A stretch of 64,000 bases of DNA from Mytilus trossulus (lineage: Eukaryota; Mollusca; Bivalvia; Mytilida; Mytilidae), in assembly GCF_036588685.1 (NCBI RefSeq), contig NC_086386.1:69004682-69068681 (forward strand), read 5' to 3'. The notes under the pieces were generated by a model. That model was not told where the DNA came from. It saw nothing but the letters and a program-made list of their open reading frames with translations, and searched no databases. Of the stretch, positions 37,187 to 49,271 are shown in pieces (position 1 is the stretch's first letter; every line of letters starts with the position of its first letter). The translations under genes and the position numbers were made by a program.

Positions 37187-37808
37187 CGATATTCTTGCTC
37201 TACGTTCGCTGTGTGTAAAAAGTTACTCTTGAATATCCTGAGTGTACCCTGTTCACCCACATCTTGGAAATTTTAAAATCCAATTTATACATTGATTTGT
37301 CATATCACATTTGACTGTAGTTTGGCATTATATTTATAAATTGTGAGCAATGAACTGTTACATGCTTCGCTTATCTGAATCTGTTAGTGGAAAAGTACGA
37401 TATCCGTTTACGTTCAATTTTAGGGACCCCTTTTCAAGTTGCAATAGGAACAACTTCTGCTTTAGTTGAAGTTCGAATGAACAAAGTCATGAAAAGTAGT
37501 TCGAGAGCATCGGTTATCTCTAGTCTTGATATTATTTGTTACATTTTATAAAGAGTGTATTTCTTGTTGTCGTACCATGGAAGTAAAGATTTGATTTAAT
37601 ATGTGTAAATAAGTAAGGAACGACAAACCAAAATATGTCTTTAAAAACCGAAAATTTCTTGTACATTATGCAACGCAATTATCAACAATAATTGAAAACA
37701 TTTTTTTTAACTATCTTAATTCGCGTTTTCTATAGGAAAAATTCGATTTCAAAATTCAAAATTTATTTTTATAATAACGACGATTATAAAAGATTTCTCG
37801 GAAATATT
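37187..37808. other. 3' flank, no other gene seen
   Basis: AT-rich sequence following the B-box gene; presumably includes its 3' untranslated region. Confidence 0.4.
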
Positions 37809-37810
37809 TA

Positions 37811-39136
37811 GCTCACCTGGCCCAAAGAGCCAAGTGAGCTATTCTCATCACTTGGCGTCCGTCGTCCGTAGTACGTCGTCCGTCGTACGTCGTCGTCGTC
37901 GTCCGTCGCCGTCGTCGTCCGTCGCCGTCGTTAACTTTTTCTTCTTTGAAACTACTTGGCCAAATTTAACCAAACTTGGCCACAATCATCATTGGAGTAT
38001 CTAGTTTAAAAAAAAAGTGTCCGGGGACCCGGCCAACCAAACAAGATGACCGCCATGGCTAAAAATAAAGCATAGGGGTCAAATGTAGATTTTGGCTTAT
38101 AACTCTGAAACCAAAGCATTTAGAGCAAATCTGACATGTGGTAAAATTGTTTATCAAGTGAAGATCTATCTGCCCTGAAATTTGCAGATGAATCGGACAA
38201 CCTGTTGTTAGGTTGCTGCCCTGAATTGGTAATTTTAAGGAAATTTTGCTGTTTTTGGTTATAATCTTGAATACTATTTTAGATAGAGATAAACTGTAAA
38301 CAGCAATAATGTTCAACAAAGTAAGATCTACAAATAAGTCAACATGACCAAAATAGTCAGGAGTTATTGGCCTTTATAGTAATTTTTTACTAATTTTTCG
38401 TAAATTTTTGTAATCTTTTACAAAAACTGTCTCCTCTGAAACTACTGGGCACAATTTAACCAAACTTAGCCACAATTTTTATTAGGGTATCTTGTTTAAA
38501 AAATGTGTGCGGTGACCCAGCCAACCAACCAAGATGGCCGCAATGGCTAAACATAGAACATAGGGGTAAAATATAGATTTTGGCTTATAACTCTGAAACA
38601 AAAGCATTTAGAGCAAATCTGACAGGTTTAAAATATTTTTCAAGTCAATATTTGTCTGCCCTGAAATTTTCAGATGAATTAGACAACGGGTTGTTGGGTT
38701 GCTGACCCCCAATTGGTAATTTTCAAAGAAATTTTACCGTTTTTGGTTATTATCTTGAATACTATTATAGATAGAGATAAACTGTAAACAGAAATAATGT
38801 TCAGCAAAGTAAGATCTACAAATAAGTTTACTTGACCAAAATGATCAGTTGACCCCTTAAGGAGTTATTGCCCTTTATAGTAAATTTTTAACAAATTTCA
38901 TATATTTGGTAAATTTTTGTAAATTTTTACAAACTATTTTCCTCTATTACTAATGGGCCATGTTTATTATAGATAGAGAAAATTGTAAATAGCAAGAATG
39001 TTCAGTAAAGTAAGATCTACAAATACATCACCATCATCAAAACACAATTTTGTCATGAATCCATCTGTGTCCTTTGTTTAATACATGTAAGCAAATAGAC
39101 CAAGGTGAGCGACACAGGCTCTAAAGAGCCTCTAGT
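37811..39136 (+). mobile_element. 1.3-kb bivalve dispersed repeat with GTC-rich start
   Basis: It starts AGCTCACCTGGCCCAAAGAG followed by a (CGTCGT)-type simple repeat at 37,856-37,930, and ends GGTGAGCGACACAGGCTCT...GAGCCTCTAGTT, so the termini form an imperfect inverted repeat. The interior holds a duplicated block: ACTAC..GG(CC/GC)AAATTTAACCAAACTT through ATAGATAGAGATAAACTGTA occurs at about 37,960-38,300 and 38,440-38,790, with a third partial end near 38,960. I remember this element as very common in mussels and oysters. No protein is encoded. Confidence 0.8.
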
Positions 39137-39940
39137 TATTATTCTTTGAACTTTGAGGTATTTGTTCGTTGAATTTTCAGTAGCCGCCATCTTGTTTGAT
39201 GAAAACCATTTTACACAACTTGGATGTTCTTTAACACGCTACTTCCAAGTTTAATAATTCATCATTCTTTCAAAATCTTATATTTTTTGTCATCGTAAGT
39301 GGCTATTAATCAGATTTTATATCAACAACTAATAATAATTATATAATTACAATAAACTTTGAAATATGCAAATAACTACTAGCCTCGTATATCAGAGATA
39401 CGAAACTAAGTATTTTTTGGGGTGGTAGCTTTAAACAGGCTGCTTAGTAAGAAGTTAAAATCAATAGAGACGAGTCCCGTTAGTATAGAAAGTCCCTGAT
39501 TGGGGTAACAATGAGCGAAATCATACCGATGTCGAATCTACAAAATGTTGTCAAAATGTTCTGTTATAACAAAGTGTCTAATCCTTTAAACGAGAAAATA
39601 GCGTCCTGATAATGTTAACTTGGCAAAAAAATTATAGACAGCACTGAATTACAGGGTCCTCACTTTGAACATGCACATACAGCATGTAGGGGGATACATT
39701 TTATTTCGAATTTGCAAGCCCCTTCCCCCCCAAAAAAAACCAACATGGGACACTTGTGTATCAAGACAAAATAAGAATACATTCTGCACGCATTTTGTTT
39801 TTCTATATGTTGTTATATAACTATATGTATCAAGTTTAAGTAGGACAGACAAGCATGACCGGATTAGTCCTCGAAGTTTATATCATTTAAGGATAATAAG
39901 AAATTATTGCGACTTTTGCGAAAAAAATATCGTTAATATA
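39137..39940. other. No gene seen
   Basis: AT-rich; the minus frame at 39,649-39,852 lies over a poly-C/poly-A run and is not credible. Confidence 0.4.
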
Positions 39941-39944
39941 AAAA

Positions 39945-40300
39945 GAAGATGTGGTATGGTTACCAATGTGAAAATTCTCCAAAATAGACAAAATGACACA
40001 GAAATTAAAATATATAGGTCACCGTACAGCCTTCAACAAGGAACAGATCCTATACGGCATAATCAGCTATTAAATGCTCCGTTAAACAATTCAAACAAGC
40101 AGATCCTATACGGCATAATCAGCTATTAAAGGCTCCGTTAAACAATTCAAACAAGGAAACTAACATTCTAATTTATGTACAAAATAATAAACGAAAAATA
40201 AAGATGTAAAACAGCACAAAAATCATCCACTGAGTTACAAGCTCCTGTCTTGGGAACAAGTTCATACAGAATGTGGCAGGGTTAAACTTGTTAAATCGCG
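39945..40300 (-). mobile_element. Family C-like retroelement tail with internal 56-bp duplication
   Basis: In reverse orientation it carries AAGATGTGGTATGGTTACCA (terminal), GGTCACCGTACAGCCTTCAA, and the module TGGCAGGGTTAAAC with CTCCTGTCTTGGGAAC. Within it 40,044-40,099 is repeated at 40,100-40,155 (CAGATCCTATACGGCATAAT start). Confidence 0.7.
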
Positions 40301-40811
40301 CCACCAGCTTAACCTAAGATTGTAGTGCAACAGCAATAGACTAAAAAAACAAGTATGATGTATAGCAACACAACATGTTGTTTTTTTAGTTGTATTTCAG
40401 TGGTTTTTTTAAAGGTATAATTCATGGACTGCAATTTTAAGATAAAACAGAACATTATTATACAATTTAAGTTTTTAGATAGAAACATAATCTGGTTACA
40501 ACCCTCAATATAACCAAAAATAACAATGTTTGACATTTTGTTGTTGCTTTGTTTCAAGTTACCTTATCACAAACTATTAATTTTTAATATATAGTGTTTA
40601 TGGTTAATACACATGGCAGGTTTCAAGTATTCAAATGTGTACATAGACTTATGTAACTATGGGAACTCTATCTGCAAACGTTTAACTCTGTGTTGAAGAA
40701 TCATGGTAAGCCTTTGGCTATTTTCTGCACTTTGGTCGGGTTGTTGTCTCTTTAAAACATATCCATTCGCAATGTTATAACTGTTATTTAAACTGCTAAA
40801 TAATCTCGTCA

Positions 40812-41130
40812 TAGACACTAGGATTGAAATTTTATATCAACGCCAGACGCGCGTTTTGTCTACAAAAGACTCATCAGTGACGCTCGAATTAAAACAAAAT
40901 TAAAATGCAAATAAAACACGAAGTTGAAGAGCATTGAGGACCACAAATTCCTAAAAGTTTTGCCAAATACAGCAAAGGTAATCTATTCCTGATGTAGAAA
41001 AGCATTAGCATTTAAAAAAAATCAAAATTTTGTTAACAGTTAATTTATAATTATGAACATATCAATGATAACTGAAGTCAACACAGAAGTGCTGACTACA
41101 GGGCTGTTGATACCCTCGGATTTTTGTTCG
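40812..41130 (+). repeat. Dispersed GACGCGCG repeat
   Basis: ACGCCAGACGCGCGTTTTGT and ACTCATCAGTGACGCTCGAA are followed by AAGTTGAAGAGCATTGAGGA and, after a T/A-rich part, GACTACAGGGCTGTTGATAC. Same family as 27,221-27,347, 48,541-48,885, 48,890-49,047, 52,462-52,635 and 53,513-53,660 (minus). Non-coding. Confidence 0.75.
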
Positions 41131-41809
41131 AGCGTCAATATAAAAAATACAAAATAATAATTGACCTTTGCTTGTTATTGCAAAACTGTAATTGAATAAT
41201 TTCATTTTTAAAAGATGTCATTTAAATAAAAAATATATTTCAAATATTTATTTAACTTGAAATTTGAGCCTTACATACAAAAATCTAATTTTGTCTGTAG
41301 CATTGATTAACACAATAAACATCTGTTTCAAAAACATAAAAACATGACAATAATCATTAATTTAAAGTAGATAAAGAGTCATACAGTAAAGCATGTTGTA
41401 ATACGGTTGTAAATTAGATTCAGCGTTATAATATTTGTAGGATACACTGCAAGGTAGATAGTTATTATAAATATATGAAATCTACAGTATTATTTAAAAT
41501 TTTGTTCTGAATATTTCTTTTTATTTATAAATCCTACACATTTTATTTTTGTTGTGAAAAATTGAGAAAAAAAATTCACTATTTCGAAATACATTTTGTT
41601 ATTTTAAGGACAATTTCCGTGAAGTACAAAATAACGCTTGGACCAAGGTTAATTAAAAGTTATGTTTTGTTATGAAAAAAAACAGCACATTTAGGCATGG
41701 AAGATCGTGATTTTTGCAATTTAATGTAAGATGAATCTCTACCTTTGAATGAAAATCAATTGAGATATCACAAATGTTTTTGAGACAACGAGGATCAGAA
41801 ACACGACGT
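41131..41809. other. No gene seen
   Basis: Very AT-rich; nothing recognised. Confidence 0.4.
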
Positions 41810-42260
41810 AGTTACGATATCAACGATATCGTATCGATATCGATATTGACCTAATCATTATATACCATATTCATTTACTTCATCAGTTATTCTGGTTCAT
41901 CTGTATCTGTCGTTCGATATCGATGGTCATGTAATAACTATATGAATTACCGTCCATCTACTCCATTATTAACTTTTAGTTGTCCTGGTTAATATGTAGG
42001 TGTTGATATCAATAATATCGACGATGTAGACTCCATATCGACATTCCAATTTCACTCTTCATTTGATGTTTTGAATCCTCAACCTCAACGTTGCATGCAT
42101 CTTAAACTAGTGTTGATATCGACGATATATATCTACATTTAAATTTTCCCTCGTAATGTGAAGCAATAATTCTGTACTTTAAATACATTAAAAACAAGTG
42201 TCAAACTATTCCTTTGATTATGTTGTCGATGTCGTCGATATATATATCAATTCGACATCA
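41810..42260. repeat. ATCGAT/GATATC-rich degenerate repeat region
   Basis: ACGATATCAACGATATCGTA followed by overlapping TATCGATA palindromes (41,832-41,845), with further clusters at 41,910-41,925, 42,000-42,045, 42,112-42,130 and 42,222-42,260. The same wording returns at 43,322-43,440 (ATATCGACATCTGG twice). Confidence 0.5.
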
Positions 42261-43735
42261 ACATTTGAATTTTCTTTGTTATGTTTAGCATCTATTCTTT
42301 ACTTTGTAAAGAACTTAACTTGTATTCATCTTAAACCCATCTCAAACTATAGTCGATACCCCTTTGTAATGTGTTGTATTTTCAATTCAAAACTTTGTTT
42401 TCCTTTCAAACAAGTGTAAGTTGCAACAATATTGATTCAGAATTTTTGTTTCGCTTTGTTCATATGTTTTGCTCTTAATATGCTCACTTTGCAAACATTT
42501 TATGCAAGTGTAGACTTTTCCTAGTTTATCTTGCAAAATAAGCATTTGAAAAATTCCTTCTTAGTTTGCTCTTTTAAATTTTTTGGAAAGAATCTTGTCA
42601 ACAAATACATTTATAGAATTACAGTTGCTGTTATCTATTAAAGACAAACATTCAACCACCTACAACACCACCCTTCCCCCTTCCCCACGTTTTTCACTAA
42701 AAAGAGGTCTTACAGTACGACATATTTACGATCAATTAAAAGGGCTAACTCATCAAAATAATATCAAACATTAATCACATTAAAGAACACAAAAGAAACA
42801 TGGTACATGTCTAAAAGTAGTAGCAGCTACTGAAACCTAGCCCAAATCCATTACATCTAAAAAAAAATTCAGGTAAATGGCTCTTCTCTGTTGTAGTCTC
42901 TAATATTACCATTTAAAAAAAAAATTATCCTTAACTTTTTTTAAATAAAATTCTATTCTAAAATCATTTTTTTTTCATATTAGATTAAATAACGTATCTA
43001 GTAACAGATTAACGTTTTCAGTTGTTTATTTCAATGGTTTTATTTCGTGTCTAGTATTCATATATATTTAACATAATAGTTATCAAAACAGAAATTCAAA
43101 TCGATATACAAATGATTATGTGTGTTATATTAGATCTGTTCCCTTTTAAACTATCATCTTAAACTGTCATCGTTTCTTTGAAGGGCACAACATATTTATT
43201 CTCCTTAGCGTCCATTTACTCCTCAGGTTTTATTCCAATTAAGTTTTCTGTAAACTCAATCGCAATTTCCATTGTAACATCAGACATATCAGTGTTTATT
43301 AAAAACAAATGATACCCTGTCTCCGATATATCGACATCTGGTATGTCTGAGTTTGTTATGAATGTCTTAAGCAAAAATAGATATCGATTCGATATTGTGT
43401 CGACATTGCCGATAAAGACGATATCGACATCTGGTACATCTTGGACACGATAGTAGATTACTAGTATACCGTTATTCGCGGTCTCAAAGTTATTTTTGTT
43501 GTGACATATCAAATGTTTACACTGATAATTAAAAAAAACGCCATTAAAACAAACAATATGGAATTGATATTCCCCCTATTTAAGATCATTTTAGTGATAT
43601 ATCATATCTGCAATCCAATTGAGATTTACTGTTCACAATAAATCTTTCTAAGTTACAGTTCCAAGTGATAGATTGAAGTTATCTTTTCGAAGGTTTTCGG
43701 CATCATCATAATGTGATATACCGATACGGATATGG
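42261..43735. other. No gene supported
   Basis: AT-rich. A 98-residue minus frame at 43,216-43,512 contains two similar segments (VPDVDIVF and IPDVDISE) that come from the ATATCGACATCTGG direct repeat in the DNA; I see no domain and leave it uncalled. Confidence 0.4.
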
Positions 43736-46140
43736 AGTAATCGTAATCAGTAAACGTACTCAGCTGTAATCGATTACATTTTGCAGTGTTATTCTACATG
43801 TCCTATGTAATCAGTAATCATGCCATTTTGTATTACAAATAATCGTATGTAATCGATTTCATTGCAAATAACAGGTGTAATTACGATTACTTTTAGATGA
43901 CTTTAAGATTACATTCGTCTGATTACTTGCTGATTACAAATCTTGTTCATATTTGAAAATAGGTTTTGATAGACAATATGAAAATAAGAAACTGTAAAGC
44001 AAGAATGAAAAATCATGAAACTAGTATTAACTATGATGGATCATTGTTCAATGTGATAAATCGTATCATCTATTTAAGAAATTGTGTATAAACAAGTGTT
44101 TTATTTTGTTAACAGTTTACTGAGAGAATTTACCTTTCCAGGGTTTTATTTTGAGATTGAAGTCTTATAACAGAAGAATATGCCTTGAAAGTATTTTTGT
44201 TCCTTGATTCAACACTTCTGATATTAACTCCAATTTCATATAAGTTTGCCCAATATTTTGACATAACTACATTGAAAATTAAATGCAGACAAATTTTAGT
44301 TCCAATTTGACTTTGATGGTCGACATAACGAGCCCTCTTATTTCAAAAGGAATTAAAAACCAGATTTCATTTTTTGATAACTTGAATAAAAAAAATGTCC
44401 ATAAATATTTTAATACGTGCTTTCTAATTACATCAAGTATTAACTCTTTTTATACAATTATATAAATAAAGTGACAATAAACCACTTATAACTTTATTGA
44501 TATTGCAATTAATACAATAAAAGTTTTATACCCAAGCTCATCAATTGTTTGTTAATAAGAAATGAAAGTAGTGATTTACACCTGTAAAACATTTATGGGT
44601 GTGTCAATTATGTTAACCCCCAAAGACAATACAAGTTACTTTATTATTTTTTTTATTATTTATTCAGCTTTTTTTGTTAATTGGGCAGTTGGTTTAAATT
44701 TGTTGAAAAAAACAAAGTTATATCTTTTACATAGAGAAAGGACACTTGTCTATGCTATCTAACTTTTCACTTAGCATATACTTACAACTTCTCGTCCAAT
44801 CAAATTGCTTGAATTTGCCTTCTAATTTTCATAGTACATACTTTTTCCGTGTACTAAGTAACTATTCATGAATGACCACAAGGGTAAGATTTCATTGTAT
44901 CGTAATCAAGATATTAGACAAATAAATTGCTACTGGCTATTTTGAAATAAATTCTGTGTTCCAAATATAACTAAATAGTTTGTTATTAGTTTTCAAACAG
45001 ATGTTTAACATCCTACTAATCAATCTTTTAATCTAAAAACCTATATGACAATTAAAAGTTTCTTTCATTAAAATAAAGAGTAGCAATTATGGTTATGTAT
45101 ACCTTGATTAAAGTACAATTCCATCTAAAATGTGTAATCCTTTTTTATCTTCCATGCAATTACTTTGTACACAAAAAGAGTCAACCATGAATCTTTTGAA
45201 GGGAAATTATTTATAAAGCAATTTGATATACTTCGTCATAAATTGGTTAATTATTGGTTGCCGAATGTCCAGTGACAAATATTTCATGCATGTAAATTAT
45301 CCACTAGACTTCTTATGGGTACATACCAGGGGCAGCTCCTGGCATTTTTAAAAGGTGTCTCAACCAAAGATATGGGAAGGTGTACAACTGTTTGTACTCA
45401 TTCAAAAGTATTTTTAATATAGTTTTAAATTTTATGTGAGATTAAAAAATGTTTTCATGAAGGTAAAGCGTTCGCTGCAATTTGAGAATTTTCTGCTTTT
45501 GGTCAATTTATTTAGCCATCTTACCATGAAAATAAGTACATGTATAGTAAAACACCGCTTTATATCAATAAACATACTTACACCAGCAGCTACCTTCTTT
45601 TCATTCTAAAGTCAAGGGCCTTTTGAAATCTCATTTTTACAATGATATTATAGTGAGTAGATTTACAAAACTACGTAAATGAGCTACATCTAGTCAATAA
45701 AAACAAATCAATAGACTTATTACAGGATTACTCAAGTTGTAAATATGTGCTAAATTGAATAATGTATAGAAAGGTATATAATATGAAACTAAGAGCTCGG
45801 GGGCAAGCCCCTTGCTCTAAGTTTAATATTATATACCTTTCTATACATTAACCGAGACATATTACACAGTACTTGTCTAAGTTCTTTTAAATAAGATGAA
45901 TGAACTAAGGCTGAATAGAAATCACACAAATTAGCTTTTTCATGAGTATAAAAAGTTGAAATTCAATTTTGGACGTTATTATAAGTAATCCTAAGTAATC
46001 ATTATTACTTTAAAGAAAAGTAATCTGATGTAAAAATTAGGAACAACACATTTATCAACTTCTTGCGTCCGATTACATTTGAAGTAAGGTGTATTTGTAA
46101 TGTAATCGATTACATTTAAAAGAGTCGACCCCATCCCTGG
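43736..46140. mobile_element. Possible hAT-like non-autonomous element (ends only)
   Basis: Both ends are dense in GTAATC/GATTAC motifs. Each includes the palindrome TGTAATCGATTACATTT, at 43,769-43,785 and 46,100-46,117, in outward-mirrored contexts. The right end read inward starts CCAGGGATGGGG, which resembles hAT termini (CAGGG-type). The interior holds no transposase frame. The left boundary is unclear and no target duplication was found, so this could also be two unrelated insertions. Confidence 0.4.
45760..45850. repeat. 91-bp near-perfect foldback
   Basis: Arms of about 37 bases (TAATGTATAGAAAGGTATAT... mirrored by ...ATATACCTTTCTATACATTA) surround a loop containing CGGGGGCAAGCCCCTTG, itself a small dyad. 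It could be a MITE or a transcribed hairpin. No coding capacity. Confidence 0.85.
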
Positions 46141-46974
46141 TCAGAGATGACCACTGATGTATTTCAATTGCATCAACAATCCCGCCTTTTTTCTCTAGAT
46201 TGTAAGATTTCATAATACTACTTTTCATTTGATTTGACAAGTACGAGTTGAAGCCTATGCAATAACTTGAATAAACTTATGATTAAGGTGGGGTTCGCGG
46301 TAAATAATTTAGTTTTTTTTCTTTGTTTGCTATATTTTGTTGTTTGTTTTTATTTTTTTATTTCTTCATTTGATGAGAAAGAGGGATAGTATTGGGATAC
46401 TTTCAACCATGAAAGATCCCAGAAAGTATGATTTTCTTTTGCAGTTTCACTGAATGTCAACATGTTGAATAATCTAGCTTAGTTAAAGAAGTATTTGTTC
46501 TCTATACTATTTCGTATCTGCTTATTTCAATTAAAGAGACATATGGAGTCAAAGCCACGTATTGTAGCACATTAATCATTTGGTCATCAGATGCCTTTTG
46601 GATATATTCCACTGTTTCATTGTGAAATGCGACATACACTTACTACCTGCTATTGTTTAAGGGAAGGGGGAAGCTTGGCGATCATTAAAGTATTTCGGTG
46701 ATTGCTTTTTCAGTAGAATTAAACCATAAATATATAAAGTAAGGTAAATATCTCAATTTTTTTTCCCAAATTACGTATTTTCTTGTTTAACATATTGTGG
46801 TATTTAAAAAAAAATTAAATTAACATACATGTACCTTGAATATACAGGTGTTCATTTCTCTTATTCTATTATGACATCAACAAACCCGTGTTCTAACTAG
46901 CATCAGATGTGTCTGACACATGTACACAATTTTACTGTTTATATTCATGTTTTTTTTATTTCATTCTAATAAAA
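46141..46974. other. No gene seen
   Basis: AT-rich, no recognised element. Confidence 0.4.
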
Positions 46975-46977
46975 AAT

Positions 46978-47130
46978 ATAAGCAGATGTGGTATGAGTGC
47001 CAATGAAATAACTCTCCATCCAAGTCATAATTTTCAATAAGTAAACCATTGTAGGTCAAAGTAACGCCTACAGCACGGAGCCTTTCCTCACACCAAACAA
47101 CAAACCATAAACAGCTCCAATATTGACTTA
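46978..47130 (-). mobile_element. Family C retroelement tail, short
   Basis: AGATGTGGTATGAGTGCCAA through AACTCTCCATCCAAGTCATA to ACCATTGTAGGTCAAAGTAA is the reverse of the terminal part of 11,560-11,710. Confidence 0.75.
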
Positions 47131-48000
47131 ATGATGCATATGGCGCTATACAATATTGACATTTATTTGTTTATTGGATTAGGTAGGCATTGTATTTGAC
47201 AATATTTTACACCTCACAAACGATCGGTGTAAAATATATACAAATACAAAATATCCGCTGAACCAAAGAGAAGGACAAAAAATTGCTTCCTTTAAAGTGA
47301 ATATTTTTTTTCAGTTACTGCTTTAAACATAATTTCATTTCCTTATAGCTGTATATTCATCAGAGTATTATTTAGGAAAAAGTTTCCTATTAAAGCAAGA
47401 TATAGGGAAGCAGAAGAAAACTCAGAAAAAAATCATCAAAACACTGAGTTTGGCTGTCTACTAATATTCATGGCTGAGTTTTATTTCACGGCAAATTCTC
47501 CATAAATGGGTTTTTGAGACTCAACTCACTCAGTATAACTTATTTTTGCTATTTTTCACTACAATAGTATAAAATTTTAACGAATGAAAGTACATTCAAG
47601 GTCAAGGCTGCATTTCGATGATATGTGTAATACCACCATAGTTTCTTTAAGTCTTTGTTGAATTTGGACCTTTAAAACTGCATTTAATTTAAATTTACTT
47701 TTAGATAAAGAATTAATTGGCAAGAGTGAAGTTTTGTCCTGTCAAATAAAGAGACTACATTGTATATAAGATAAAAACTATCACTTGAATTAAAACAGTC
47801 GAGTAAAATTTTAACCCCTTCATTTTGGTGTGCAAGCTTTTGTTACCATGAAATAAAACATACGCTTTCAAAATGTCTCATAGAAATATGAAAAAAACCC
47901 AATATATATGTTTATGACTCAGAATTTGTTTTCTGAAAAGTGTTACGGTCAGAAAATCACCTTTATATTGTAGCCAACAAAAGACACAAATCAATAATAA
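47131..48000. other. No gene seen
   Basis: AT-rich, no recognised element or coding signal. Confidence 0.4.
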
Positions 48001-48292
48001 AATTTAACAATATTTATTTTACAAAAGTTTACAAGAAGTATAACACAAATATTACTGACAATTTAACTGTCAAAACATGAGCCCACTCTTTATCTTTATC
48101 TGTATCCGGAACTCTTCTCGGAATACAATCAGAAAATTACTTCCATACTGAAGTCACAATCAAGTATGATGTAGTTTGAAGAATAAAAGTGTCAATCCAA
48201 ATGCTGTGAAAATTACACTAATGTCTATCGATGTCTAAGTCTGAAAGTTTAACTTTAGTTTCTGTATATATATGGTTGTCACGGAAATCTCT

Positions 48293-48420
48293 AGAACATT
48301 CTATAAATGGAGAGTCCTAGAGAACTATAACAGAAGTTTCTGGAAAAATGTAGAAGTTTGAATAACGCATCTTTTCGTAGGATTATTCTGGAGTCATTAT
48401 GCAAGTTAAATGGAAAGTTC
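48293..48420. promoter_or_regulatory. Cluster of heat-shock-element-like motifs
   Basis: A perfect three-unit nGAAnnTTCnnGAAn element stands at 48,332-48,346 (AGAAGTTTCTGGAAA). Two-unit GAAnnTTC matches stand at 48,294-48,301 (GAACATTC) and 48,413-48,420 (GAAAGTTC). They lie about 0.85-1.0 kb before the coding start at 49,272, separated from it by two dispersed repeats. The whole stretch 48,000-48,540 may itself be an old retroelement. Heat-shock factor binding is an inference. Confidence 0.4.
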
Positions 48421-48540
48421 CAATCATTCCAACAGTATCTGTGATTGTTCCAGTGATTTCTAAACTGTTAAGTTATAGTTTTTAGTATGTAAACTGATGT
48501 GACGCACTATTATATGGTGGTTTTATATCCTGTCCAATAG

Positions 48541-49047
48541 TTATCAAAGGTACCAGGATTATAATTTAGTACGTCAGACGCGCGTTTCGTCTACATAAGA
48601 CTCATCAGTGACGCTCATATCATATTAATTATAAAGCCAAACAAGTACAAAGTTGACAAGCATTGACGATCTAAAATTCCAAAAAGTTGTGCGAAATACG
48701 GGTTAGGTAATTTATGCCTGGGATAAGATAATCCTTAATTTTTTTTTGGGAAAGTTTTGTTAACATTTAATTTATAAAAATGACCACATTATTGATATTC
48801 ATGTCATAACCGAAATGTTGACTACTGGGCTGGTAATACCCTCGGGGGCGGAACGTCCACCAAAAGCGGCATCGACCCAGTTGTGTGAATAGTTATTAAA
48901 GGTACCATGATTATAATTTAGTACGCAAGACGTGAGTTTCGTCTTCATAAGACTCATCAGTGACGCTCATATCAAAATATTTATAATGCCAAACAAGTAC
49001 AAAGTTGAAGAGCATTGAGGATCCAAAATTCCAAAAAGTTGTGGCAA
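48541..49047 (+). repeat. Two consecutive GACGCGCG dispersed repeats
   Basis: 48,541-48,885 is a long copy (AAAGGTACCAGGATTATAAT, GACGCGCGTTTCGTCTACAT, CTACTGGGCTGGTAATACCC). 48,890-49,047 repeats its first half (AAAGGTACCATGATTATAAT, GACGTGAGTTTCGTCTTCAT). They sit directly upstream of the 5' exon of the next gene. Confidence 0.8.
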
Positions 49048-49149
49048 GACGGCAGTTGTGACTTCCTTCGTCGTTCAGTAAGGAGGTAAACAGTCTTCAT
49101 ACGTGTTTTTCATCAATACGTCTTTCAATTCCGTCAAACTTCGTTAAAG
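49048..49149 (+). other. Probable 5' untranslated exon of the 49,272 gene
   Basis: A strong donor (TTAAAGGTAAGTATTG, intron starting 49,150) and the acceptor TTGTTATAG ending at 49,268 define a 119-bp intron just before ATAATG. The 5' limit of this exon is not known; it begins somewhere after the dispersed repeat or inside it. No ATG-initiated frame of note is present. Confidence 0.5.
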
Positions 49150-49271
49150 GTAAGTATTGCTTAACAACATCTGAGAATAGTTTAGAGATATTTTCAAAGA
49201 CAGTAAGCTAATATTTAACATTGGTAATCTGATTAATGCCCACTTAATTTATTTTTTTCTTGTTATAGATA

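Noticed and set aside
37856-37930. CRISPR-like regular GTC repeat
   Set aside because: A simple sequence repeat at the head of a dispersed eukaryotic element; no spacers of constant length.
43216-43512. 98-residue minus frame with repeated PDVDI segments
   Set aside because: The repeat comes from an ATATCGACATCTGG duplication in the DNA; no domain, no splice context and no close paralogue in the window.
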